Shown: positions 11,895 to 22,267 of the stretch, piece after piece
How positions within the stretch are numbered: the stretch's first letter is position 1
Layout of the letters: each line of letters opens with the position of its first letter
Source of the DNA: Tetracladium setigerum
Taxonomy: Eukaryota; Ascomycota; Leotiomycetes; Helotiales
Assembly (NCBI GenBank): GCA_031472005.1
Contig: PZJY01000003.1
Coordinates: 2,852,001-2,916,000, forward strand
Length of the DNA stretch: 64,000 nt
Direction: 5' to 3'
Made by a program: the position numbers and the translations under genes
The notes under the pieces: model-generated
What the model was told of the DNA's origin: nothing
Database searches by the model: none
Seen by the model: the letters and a program-made list of their open reading frames with translations, nothing else

Positions 11895-13224
11895 TCACCG
11901 CAAAAGCTTCGTCCCACACTCCAAACACAACGCCTCTTCTCTCCATGTCTCCCTCTTCTTCCCCGATCTCAAATCCACAATCTCGACTAGAATATCATCC
12001 ACGCCTTCCACACCTTCCACCAGCTTTGCTGAAAACTTCCCCGCGTATGGTTTCTTGAGTGGCTTTTTCTTGGATTGGGTTGAGGTGCCATTGGAAGATG
12101 GGTCTTCAATTAGGCGCTTGTGTGTAGCGAGGAGAGCGGAATGGATTATGCAGTCCTTGTGTAGCCAGAGTTCGCATTCCTTGTTGTCGCAGATGAACAT
12201 TTGTTTATCGTGATCTGGGTTGAAGTGGCCCTTGCAGATGCAACGTTCTTTGATTTTCTAGTAGAAAGATTTTTTGTTAGCTTTGTGTATTTATGGACAA
12301 AAGATCGAGCGTTAAAAAGAAAGAGGAAGAGGAAGAAGAGGAGGAAGAAAACCTACAGAGAGCTCCTGTGTTTCCCGACAGAAAGTCTGTCTCCAAAACA
12401 GCTTTGTCGAGATCACGTCGTCCTCCTCCAGATAATGAGAAGCGTCCACCTTCCCCGCAAACGAAAGCACATCCAAAACCTCCATATAGTTTGACGCGAC
12501 CAGCTCAAATTTTCCATGGTATGATTGTGCGCCTGGTTCCCGTTTGCCTTTCAATCCGGGGAGTTCTTCAGGCCAGTACATCCATGCGACGAGAGCGTAC
12601 ACATTTTGCGCGTTCTTTGCCCGGACTTGTAGGATCCTCGCGACCCAGAATGCATGGTAGTCGGGTGGGCTGGTGGTTGTAATGTTGGTGGTTGGGCCGC
12701 GGACGTAGACAATTGTGTCGTTCTTATAGACCTCTCCTTGAACTATTAATTCCCAATTAGCAATTAGCATGTCCGATCTGCCACAATAATCGAGGACTTG
12801 GGTAGTCTAGATAGCACTCACTTATGAAGTTATTATATCTCTTCATACTGCTCCACTCGTCGGCAGGAAGCACCGTGTAGTGTTGGTTCAACTCCCCTTC
12901 CTTTGCAGCACCCCGTGCTTTGAACGGACTCTCCTGCCACTCTGCTGTCTTCTCCCACTCCTCATTCTGTGCAGTCTTGCCCTTTGGTAGTTTCTTCTTG
13001 CTTTCTTCTGTCATTGCCGGGTAGACAACTGAGAAGACGACTTTGGCGCCATGGTTCACTTCGGCGGGCGTCTCGGAGCGCGAAAGAGGTGTAGCGTGCT
13101 TGAATTGGGGCTGCTCGCGGTCGCGATCGGGAGTCGATGACGATTTGGATCGTTTAATTGGGTTATAAGCCTCCTCTGTAGACTCTGTCGAGGAGTGACT
13201 TCCAAGGGGGTGTTTTGGCGGCAT
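11895..13224 (-). CDS. BAH-PHD domain chromatin protein
   Basis: Three exons, 13224-12822, 12742-12357 and 12257-11895, give 383 aa. Introns of 79 and 99 bp have GTGAGT/TAG and GTAGGT/TAG ends. Residues 1-110 are polar with an early KRSKSSS basic patch. A bromo-adjacent homology (BAH) domain spans about 125-260 (GEVYKNDTIVYVRG, then ARILQ and WMYWPEELP). A PHD finger starts at CIC (269-271), with C-x4-C and H-x2-C pairs, and its last CLEC pair falls near residue 374 after a long insertion. BAH domains bind nucleosomes or modified histones and PHD fingers read histone H3 tails, so the protein is probably a nuclear chromatin reader, as in fungal EBS/BAH-PHD proteins. The specific mark is not predictable. 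The last exon joins in phase 0. Confidence 0.85.
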
Positions 13225-14256
13225 GGTTGGGATGCAGGTTGCCCTCGCACTGCAATCAGTCGTTGAGATAGCTTATCCGATCTTCCCACGTCGCAGAACC
13301 TTTTGATCTGGACTCTAGGAAACAAGTAGTAACAGGCGTCGACGCGATATGCCTTTCTTGAGTCGTTTGTTTTGGTCTGTTGTAGTTTGTTGGTTGAAGT
13401 TGTGGGTCGGCGCGTACTCAAGATAAATAGTATAACCGATGAAAAGAACGCGTCTGCGGGTTGAAAAGTGAAGTTGGAGTGACTGGATGCCCTTCAGACA
13501 AAAGTTTAACAGAAGGGACTGGAATTTGAGAAGCGAGGTGAAGCTGTGGTGACAGTATTCACGGTGATAATTTCATGTCTGGGTATATGCGGTTGACCCG
13601 GTCAAGTACCAACAAGCTTGGAGGGGTGAAAGATCGTGAGATTGACTGATAGGCTTTTTTCCAGACCTAAAGTAGGACCATCAAAATTGTTCTCTCGGAT
13701 TTTCTGCTATTGAGTTATTGGTTGTTTATCTCAATTGATACCTATACTCGAGTACACATTAGGTATATCTATTTACTTCCAAATAGAACATAATGAGGAG
13801 CTGAATCTCACGTGAGCCTGTTAGTTAGTTAGTCCTTGACTCTCCCGTGCCGCAAGACCAAGCAGCGACAACAAATCTTGCCCAAAGATATTTCAGCAGA
13901 ATAAGTTGCGATCATATTGTTCTCTTGTCCATCATCGCAACAAGAAAAGAGATCCCCGGATCTATCAGGTCTGTATAGATTGCAGCTCCAGCGAGCGAGT
14001 AAAAGCCTAAGAATGGTGGTATCAAGAAATCCAGCACAAAAAACTCCTCAAGTCCAATTCCTTCCCTTCCCTTCCCTTCCCTTTCCATTCCATTCTCCCA
14101 CAACACCAAGAGATTCCCTTTTCCATTGCATTCTCCTCCTTCTACTGTCCAACCCCCAAAGGGAAAAAAATTGCTACGACCCGCGCAACTCATGCCGCCG
14201 GCTTCTTGGATGCCTCGGAGGAAGGCGAGGAGAAAATGGCCAAAATGGCCCTGACT
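13225..14256. other. Intergenic region between two minus-strand genes
   Basis: This holds the upstream region of the BAH-PHD gene and the 3' flank of the DUF3602 gene. A perfect palindrome CTCACGTGAG at 13807-13816 contains a CACGTG E-box. A CCTTCCC-type pyrimidine run lies at about 14060-14095. No gene is supported. Confidence 0.5.
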
Positions 14257-14833
14257 CTAAGAAGAAGTGGCAGTCTCAGCATTCGCCTCCTTTTGCTCGG
14301 TCTTCTTCTTGAACAACTTATTCTTGAGCTTATCCGCCAAGCCCTCAGTCTTCTTCTTTTCCTCGGGATGTGCACGTTTCCTCCTCCACCGCGACCGAAG
14401 TGTTGCGAGCGATCCTCCATGCTGGGACGCAGCGCGGCGTCGGGGATGGCCTCGGCGTCTTTGCGTTGCGTGGGTGTTAGGCCTGGGGAGCCGATGTTGC
14501 CTGCTCCTCCGCGACCGCCTGAGTAGGCTCCATCGCCATGGGGGCCTTCGACGCCTGTGCGGGTGATTTCGCCGTCGACGTATCTGTGGTTGAGGTGGAT
14601 GGTTAGTTGGTGGTCATGTTGATATTATTCTCTTTTCCTTGTTTGCAAATTGCTCGGAGAATGAATGAATGGGATTTGCGTACTTGGTATCATCAGGACC
14701 GATGTTTCCACGTCCTAAAGAACTTATCAGTATATTGTTCTCCATCACGGCATATCTATCAAGCGATAGATAGGTACATACCTCCACGGCCGTGGCTTGT
14801 AATCTCACCACTGGGTCTTGGAACCTCAGACAT
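14257..14833 (-). CDS. DUF3602/PAR32-like Gly-Arg-rich protein (frame break)
   Basis: Three exons, 14833-14782, 14714-14684 (31 nt) and 14583-14257. The protein starts MSEVPRPSGEITSHGRGG and carries repeated GRGG-N-I/V blocks (GRGGRGNIGP, GGRGGAGNIGSP, GRGGGGNVHIP). These blocks define the fungal DUF3602 family, to which yeast Par32, a TORC1-linked regulator of ammonium permeases, belongs. As read, the frame breaks after NVHIP at a GGG run on the plus strand (14365-14367). One more C on the coding strand restores a lysine-rich tail containing GLADKLKNKLF and ending at the stop at 14257. Without it the frame runs on through an arginine-rich tail to 14190. The family tail supports the restored frame. 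Function in this organism is inferred only. Confidence 0.7.
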
Positions 14834-16753
14834 TATGTTATATATTTAAAAAGTTCCGAAGTGTGACGAAGAGAGAGAGATGGGAAAAGATATGCGATCG
14901 AGTAGTGTTGCTTGAGAGATATCGCTGCAGATATAGTCAGACCAGGATCTAGCTTTCAGAGAAATGAATGAGAGTGCGCCAGCAGAAAGTAGGCTGCAGA
15001 TGTCCACTGATATAGTCCGTATGGACGTATGGTATGGACGGGCAACCGCCTACGCTCATCATCTGCCTACCGAAAAAGCCATCACATCACATCATTTGAG
15101 CAGGAAGAGAGGGGAGGGAGAAAAAAGAGGCTTGCTTGGCCCGTTCTATCTCTCTGCTCTTGCACACACATGCAACCTGGACGGGACAGCCCATGACCGG
15201 CCTGCGATGGAGAGAGAGCCTGCTTGCTCCCTCGCACGAAGCCGATATGGAGATGGAGGGGTGGTGTGTGTAAGGCACCATTGGTTCGTCGCCTCCACAA
15301 GCCAGTTTGGGAGAGAGAGAAAGGGATGGGATTCAATAACAATGAGCACGTTCGTGTACGTACCTTGGTTGTTAAATTTTTTGCGGTGTTGTATGACCTG
15401 GGTACGAGTACGGTACGGTAGGCAAGATATGATGGAAGAGGCTGGTTGCTTGCTTGGTCTCACCCGCAAAATCTTTTGGGACGTGGGCTGTCTCGGTGTG
15501 ATATAAAAAGCAAAGAAAGTTGTAGGAGGAAAGAGAAAGAAAGTAGCCAGGTGACTCGAGCAAGAACGACGACGAGTTTTTTCCTCTCTCCCCTGGTCCG
15601 CCCTTTCAAAATACAAGTACTGTACCAGACGAGACCAGAATTATATCCCTATCTGGAAGCACCCGATGGAATCCCTTGCAGCCTGGCAATAACTCTAAAC
15701 TGCTGATCACAAAAAAGGGCAGATAAGTTAGTTCCCTTGTCCTGTACGTCCATCATGACGCCATACTCAAAGGGAACCTAACCTTCCCATCAGCGAGGTC
15801 GGCCAGGCACGTAAACCAAGTGAGACTTTCTCTTCTTTACATGGAAGCATGATGATGATGATGTGGGTGGTGAACGGTACAGTAAGGTGGTGGTGGGGTG
15901 ATAGAAATGGTGTGTCTCTTCTCCATGTCATGGAGTAAAGATAAGCAATTATCATCAACAAACCCCTTATCTCGCCTATCAAAATAAACGAAAATGTGGA
16001 GGGGCATCTTATTTGATGATTGATTTTCCAACCACCAATAAATACAACCACAAATCAACTGCTCGATTCGTGCCGCCTGAATGACGGACGCAGTTAGTCA
16101 CACGTGTTGCAGTCTGTTGGATACTGTGATAGATTTTGTTGCAAGTCGCATCTTTCAAGGGTGTTTAACTATGCTGTAAAAGCTTTACATATCAATCTGG
16201 ACTTATCTGATGATACTGGTGGCTGGGGAAGTGGCTCGCTCACTCACTCCGCGGATGGATGATACCGCGCATCGGCTAGCAATACTTCCGTTCGTTTACG
16301 AGATGCGAACACAACTTTTTTAGAAGGGAGGAAAGTAGTGAGTGAGTGGCGATGAGGTTGTTCGAATTCTTTGAAGGTAGGTGATCTTGATAAGTGTACA
16401 ACAGCGGCTGAGTGGCTGGTCATGCCGAGCCTTCAAGATCCTCGGAAGTAGAGTACTAATCTCTCGCATTGATATCTTGGCGCAATTAGCAATCGAGGCA
16501 ACACTTTCACTTTCTCACAGTCCTCGATACAACTTCAATATGAGCAACATGTTACTATACAGACATTCACGGAATTTGCTATTAAACTACATAAAAAGGA
16601 AACAGCAAAAACACTAGTTGCCTTCGTCATATTGCACCAGCACAAATGCTGACATTTTAGCTACCACCAGCCCCATCACCACTTCACAACTTCGACCTCC
16701 TCCGAACAAACAAAATCCAAATCGCATGCAAAGCGGTCACATCAATTGTGTCT
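14834..16753. other. Intergenic region, about 1.9 kb
   Basis: Upstream region of the DUF3602 gene, then sequence with no supported gene up to the 3' end of the phosphate carrier. An ACACGTGT palindrome is at 16100-16107. A single copy of the degenerate repeat core in reverse orientation (TTTTGTTGCAAGTCGCATC) lies at about 16134-16152. Confidence 0.5.
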
Positions 16754-18099
16754 CTACTTCTTCTCTACAGCAGGAGGAGCTCCTCCAGTGGTTGGCAAGC
16801 CCATGAAGATCTTGAAGTAATCATAGGTCATCCCTGTTTTCACAAGTCAGTATTTATCCCAAATATCTCAGCTAGTCGGCCTTTCACTACTCACATTGTA
16901 GACCGGTCAACGTTCCGATCATGACAATTCTGACGGGGAGACCGTTCCAGAGACCACCAAATCCAATTTCCTTGTAGATTCGTCCAACGGCTGCTCCGAA
17001 TCCTTCACCGGCCTGTCTGTTTGCGTTGAGTTTCGATACCTGTTATAATCAGTATTTGTTTCTTTCTCGGATCGCCTCGATTGCTGAAGAAGACATACCA
17101 TAACATCAGCAGGATGGCTGACAATAGCGCAGAGAATACCAGCGAGGTAACCACCAGTGAATGAGACGGCAGTTTGAGCACCTTTGCTATAATCGGCCTT
17201 GGTACCAGGGAGACGTTCGTAAATCATTTCAACAATTGTTTCGAAAGAGGCAAATTTCATCATGGTGTACGGGATTTGACGTCCCCAAAGAGGATACAAT
17301 CCCTTGTAGAGACCCGCGAATCCCTCCTTGGCAGTGATGGTGTTGATGCCATTCAAGGTACCGGTAGCGAATGGAGGAATGGATGTTTGCATGCGAACCT
17401 TGACGGCTTCGAATGGGCAGAGAGCGATATCAGCAATGAATTCAGCGGAAGCGGATGCAGTCAAGTAGACAGCGGTCTTGTACTTGGCCGCATTTTCAGG
17501 ACCAACAATGTCGCCGTAGAACTTCTTGAAATACTCATATCCTCCATATTTGAATGCACCCTGAGCCGAATATCCAAAGAAAGTTGGTGACCATCCTGTG
17601 TAGACACCGCGGAAACCTTCGGCACGAGCAATCTTTCCCCAGGCTTGAAAGTTACCGGTGTACAGTTTGGAATCGACTTGGCGACGGCATTTGACTAGAT
17701 CGAGTGGGGTGACTGCGGTATGTGTAAGGCCCTATTTAACAATCATCAGTATATGGTCTAATGTCGCAGCTTTCTTAACGAATTTCGTACACAAGCAAGC
17801 AAACCTCCAAAGGTACAGGCTGCATAATATTTGGCGCTGTACAATTCGATGTGACCAGTCTTTGCCTGAGCCTTTGCGCTGGCCTTCTCAAACTCCTTTG
17901 TAGCCTCGGCGCTCAGCTTGTTCGCCTTGTCCTTCACATCGTCGATGGTCGACCAGGTAGTATACAAATCAGAACGCGCTTGGAGAGGAGTCTTCTTTGC
18001 AGCAATTGGACTCGAGTCGTAGCTAGGAGTAGCTTGACGACGACCGGAAGAGTGAAAGACGCTGTGGAGAGTGTCTTGGTTGGGGAAGAGGGACGGCAT
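16754..18099 (-). CDS. MIR1: Mitochondrial phosphate carrier
   Basis: Four exons, 18099-17791, 17731-17099, 17039-16895 and 16833-16754, encode 388 aa. All three introns are 59-61 bp. The protein has the three mitochondrial-carrier repeats, each with a P-x-D/E-x-x-K/R-like signature: TPLDLVKCR (from about 110), CPFEAVKVR and SHPADVMVSK. The sequence around them (YYAACTFGGLLACG, LWGRQIPYTMMKF) is characteristic of the Pi/H+ symporter rather than other carriers. It imports phosphate into the mitochondrial matrix for ATP synthesis and acts in the inner membrane. The N-terminal 90 residues are polar, as in fungal orthologues. The start was chosen at MPSLFPNQ. A longer in-frame ATG exists 66 nt upstream but lies in what looks like a leader. 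The name follows the yeast orthologue. Confidence 0.93.
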
Positions 18100-18974
18100 C
18101 TTGGATTCTGCGAAGGTAGTGTCAGTATACACGGGTTGTGGAATAAAAGCTTGACTAAACTTCAAAATTGCAACTTCAGAAGAGCAATTGGAAAATGGAG
18201 GAGTCAGAAGGTCGTTTTCGGGAATGCGGCACTACTCGGGACCGACAATTGCACTTTCGCAATGCTTGAAACCACTTTTGTAGTCGTCTATGTTTGTCGA
18301 TCGATAAGAGGCTGGACTTTACCACAGCTTATCTCCGGACGTGAAGTGAGCAGCACAACGTGAAGTAGGTCCTCACTTACAATATAAGAGTCCTTGTCCT
18401 GTTGAGAGAAGATTGAAGTACGATTCACACCAAACAACGATTTCGTCTCCAAAAAGTTTGAAGAAAGTTGGCCGATGAGAAGGTGGAAGGGAAATGGGGT
18501 GGGTGGTGGTGAGCTTGAGCTTGGACTGACTGGCTTACTGGCTTACTGGCTTATTTACTAGTGACGTATGACAGCCTTGTGGGTGCTTGTCCAGAGCCTC
18601 AATTCCGCGACCATGTTTCCGTCTGAAGAGGAAAAGAAACCAAAAATGAAGATATACTAATAACTCACATCAATGCATGAGACTGAAGATAGATTGAATT
18701 GATGAAAAAGTAGCCCTTTTGGATCGTCAAATGTAAGAATTCGAAGTCGCTCAATGACGAAGAACAAACCTTTGCAGAAATCGGCCAATCACCGGCGGTC
18801 GTTGCTTTCCTTCATGAGCATCAAAATTTCAAACCCCACCATGCCATGGCTGCAACCACCGCCGAACATAATCCAAGTCCTCTCTCGGGTTCAGATAAAA
18901 AATAACGACCTAACTTCACCTGCCTCCCACGAATGAAAAACCCAGATCACTCATAAATAATACACACAGCTATC
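18100..18974. promoter_or_regulatory. Divergent upstream region, phosphate carrier and CBS protein
   Basis: The phosphate carrier points left and the CBS-domain gene points right, so both promoters lie in these 875 bases. A tandem 8-mer (TGGCTTAC x3) sits at 18531-18554. No other gene is seen. Confidence 0.45.
18531..18554. repeat. Tandem 8-bp repeat, 3 copies
   Basis: Three consecutive copies of TGGCTTAC/T in the intergenic region between divergent genes. Confidence 0.85.
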
Positions 18975-19614
18975 ATGACATCAATAGAAACCGCTATTCC
19001 CGTTGGCACAACCGACGTAGCTGGTAAAATGTCGGAAATCATCTCCCCTCCTCCTCAAGCGCCTCAGGTCTCGAAATACGCCAGTCGATACAGAGGAGTA
19101 AGTCTCACTCTTCCCTCCCTCACTCCCTCCCTGCAATCTCATTAACTCACTCACCCTCCCTTTCAAAACTAACGAAAACCCTCCCTCCTACAGGCCACAG
19201 TAGAAGATCTCGACCCCCAGCCGCCCTCTCCATCAACCCTCGGACCCCATCTCCCAAGCCCTCCTCGTCGCCTTCGAACGCGAATACACCCACCTCACCG
19301 TCATCACACCCGACACGCGCGCACTCCTCGGCTACCTCTCCATCCCCCATCTACGCATCCTCCTCGATACCGGCAAAGTAAGCGAAAACGATCAGGTCAG
19401 CAAGGCCATGATTAAGTTTAGGCGGAAGGGGAGGGTGTATCAGGTTATCACTATGGAGACGCCGTTGGAGGAGTTGGAGATGTTTTTCAATGGGGGCGTG
19501 GACGGAGGTTCGAGGCAGGAGTTTGCGGTGGTGACGGATGAGAGGAGGAGGTTTGTGTTGGGTGTTGCGACGAGGGTTGACTTGGAGGAGTTTGCGAGGA
19601 GGAGACCTGCATAG
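18975..19614 (+). CDS. CBS-domain protein with two apparent frame breaks
   Basis: Exon 1 is 18975-19097 (MTSIETAIPVG..., ending SRYRG). A GTAAGT donor at 19098 and a CAG acceptor before 19195 lead to exon 2, running to the TAG at 19612. Exon 2 starts ATVEDLDPQP in one frame. The rest (ISQALLVAFEREYTHLTVI, then RALLGYLSIPHLR, VYQVITMETPLEEL and FAVVTDERRRFVLGV) is in another frame and reads as a paired CBS module. Two one-base insertions would join them: one in or near the CCC at 19224-19226 and one in the CCCC at 19245-19248. CBS pairs bind adenine nucleotides or other ligands and act as sensors. The partner and role here are unknown. With the corrections the protein is about 180 aa, which suits small fungal stand-alone CBS proteins. 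Confidence 0.75.
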
Positions 19615-20728
19615 GTTTGGTGACCTTGCCTTGCCTATATATAAGACAGGGAGGCTTTGAAAAATTGGGAGAAATTGTGTCGGAGTTCGGTGCATTGGAA
19701 TTTCCAGCATAATACGTAGCATTGCATGATGGAATCAAAGGTTGACTCTTTCATATTAGAGCGAATTGGCTTTCGCGTGTGACTCCGAGCATGAATGGTT
19801 TTAAGGGATAGTGCAAGCAGACTGGAAGATTGTTTCAATTATTTGGTCTCGTATATGGGATCTTACGGCACTGCTATCAAAGTAAAGTGTATATATGTTG
19901 CGGATGAAGGGATCCACCATCGCTGGCAGCAATCCAACCTCCTCAATGCTGGATGGTAAGGACTTTGACAGGACGTTTAGGCCCTTTAAGAAAATTTCCC
20001 CACGGCTTATCACCAAACTTCCAGCCCTTCATGATTCAAATAATATTGAGATATCTCAAACAATCAGAGATATATATTTTCACTCAGGCCCATACCAAAG
20101 ATTGAAAGAAGTAATCCTATCACATAGTCTTCAAAAATTTCACAACACATCGTCGAAACCCTATACATTTATTCCATTCTAAGTTCCGAAAAGTATCACA
20201 ATGTAACTCAAACATAGTACAATTAATTAACGAAACCTGTATTCAAGCTCAGCTTAGGATTTAAGTAAGAATGGTGTATCACAAGCCCATATTCCGACCC
20301 AAGTAGAGGAAGCGAATCTTATCTCCTATATCATATATAATATTGCTAGCGTTACTAGTGTCTTGTACGATGTGCAACAAAACATTTCGGAAGGTGGGTG
20401 ACGATAAAGGTGAGGTATGGTAAAGTGATGGGAGAGAAAGTCTAAAGCTACCTACCACCTCGAGTCCAATCTTGACGCTTTCATATCACCACACTCGCAA
20501 TACTCCCCGTGTTCAAAGGCTGCTTTTCCTTTCGTTATAAATTCTACTTACGGGATGTGTTGTGTTCTACTTAGCAAAGTGCTTTGGTATAACCAAAAAA
20601 AAGTAAATAATGAGATTCAAACACTTCTTCAAAGGAGAGAAATAGAGAGGGAACTCGTCAAATCATCTGGATTCTGTATTTCTCCTCTACTCCTCCTCCC
20701 CCTCCTCAAACCCGCATGAATTCCCTCA
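19615..20728. other. Convergent intergenic region, about 1.1 kb
   Basis: Both neighbouring genes end into this stretch. No gene is supported. An isolated degenerate-repeat core (CGATGTGCAACAAAAC) lies at about 20368-20383. Confidence 0.5.
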
Positions 20729-21837
20729 TCACCTCTTCATCGAGTTAATCATCTCCTGATGCGTCGCCTTATCCCTATTTGCCTCCGACAAACTGGCAAT
20801 ACTCCTCAAATCCCCCACCACATCCTTCGCCTTGCCAAAGTAAACCTCCTGCAACAGATTCCTCATCTTGAGCTCCATATCCTCGACCAGCTTTCCAATG
20901 TTAGCGATGTGAGAGGTGTCGTCGTCGACGGGGAGGTCGCTCTCAATTTGTCGCGTCATGTTGCCGCTGAGATCCATCTCGCCAAGGGCGTCGCTGTCGG
21001 TCGAGAGGTGCAGGATGACGGTGCTGGTGAGTTTGTAGTGAGCTGTGCGCGCGCGGTCGACGGCTTCGAAGACGTGGATCGAGTCCCATGTTCCTTCGCT
21101 TTTGCCGGATGGTGTTGCGACTATTTCCAATATCAAATATCAGCTTCAATCACATCACATCACATCCGTCCTTCCATCCGTAAACCCAAAAACAACCCAG
21201 CTCTCCATTCCCCACATCATCTTTCTCCTCCCTAGCCCGTAGATACAATCCAAATACAAAGTATTTATGATGTATATAGACGAAAAAGAAAAGAACATAC
21301 CTTTCTTCAACAGAACTACCCCAGCAAACCCATCATCCAAATTCCAGAAATAAACACTTGACACCCCGCCCTCGTAATACAACTCCCTATACACATCAAA
21401 AGCCTCATTCGCTCTAATCTCCATCTTCCTCACCCTCTCACTCGGCACCGCACCCTCCCCGGCCCCTCATTATTGCCCTGATCATCCACACCCCAGCACC
21501 AGCTCCTCCTCTCGGAGTTTCAAACTCCCCAGACCATGGAGACCGGTAGCTGTCGCCGTCGCGATTGTAGTCGCAAAGGAGGTAATCCCGTCCGGTTTTG
21601 CTGCAGCGGGAAATGGTGAGCGGTTGGTCGACGGAGGAGAGGAGGTCTTCTGTGAGGGAGGGGACGAGGGAGATGAGTGAGTTGAGATGGTCGGTTGTGT
21701 GTTTTGGGTCGAGGCGGCGGAGGAGGTCACTGTTTAGGTGAGAGCAGGGGAACGGGTTAGTGATTGATACGAGGATTGGAGAAGCTGGAGGGAGAGAGGA
21801 CTTACAGCGCGCTGTCGAATTGATCGATTTCTGCCAT
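20729..21837 (-). CDS. CAP2: F-actin capping protein subunit beta (frame breaks in exon 2)
   Basis: Three exons, 21837-21806 (MAEIDQFDSAL), 21729-21301 and 21120-20729. The sequence is a clear CapZ beta: DLLRRLDPKH, YLLCDYNRDGDSYRSPW, VPSERVRKMEIRANEAFDVY and YYEGGVSSVYFW, then a C-terminal exon with WDSIHVFE and SLSEANRDKATHQEMINSMK. Together with the alpha subunit it caps actin-filament barbed ends and controls filament growth at hyphal tips and septa. Between ETPRGGAGAG and GAVPSE the frame shifts. Two extra G bases, one in each of two plus-strand CCCC runs (21491-21494 and 21463-21466), restore one 284-aa frame. Read literally, the protein would stop early at about two thirds of exon 2. 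The exon phases agree only with the two-base correction. Confidence 0.88.
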
Positions 21838-22267
21838 TTTGGTGGTGGGTTGGTGAGCTGGGGAAGTTTATGGAGGTTGTTGGAGGGGTTGGCTGTTTGA
21901 GGTGGGGTGTGAGGATGAGGTGTGTACGGCTGGCCGGCTAATTATATACCGTAATAACAAGACACAGAAATGTGATATTAACAAGACCTCACATTTACAG
22001 ACGGCTATTTTCTTTGGAGCTTTCTGTCTCTTATATTGAGATGCATCGTAATGAATTAAATGTGTATGTATGCTAAGGTATGAAGTGCCCAATACAAACA
22101 CCAAAGGCCACTTTATGTATAGCCCAAACAAATGCTGATGATAGCAGAAAAACAAAAGACCTATCCTCAAATGCATGAACCCCTCCCAATAATTTATACT
22201 GTACACTTCTGAAGGAACACATCGTCGTGATTTCTCCTTCGAGTACTCAGCATGGCCTGTCTAGTTC
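21838..22267. other. Short intergenic region
   Basis: Upstream region of the capping protein gene, then the 3' flank of the LSD1-type gene. Nothing else is seen. Confidence 0.5.
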
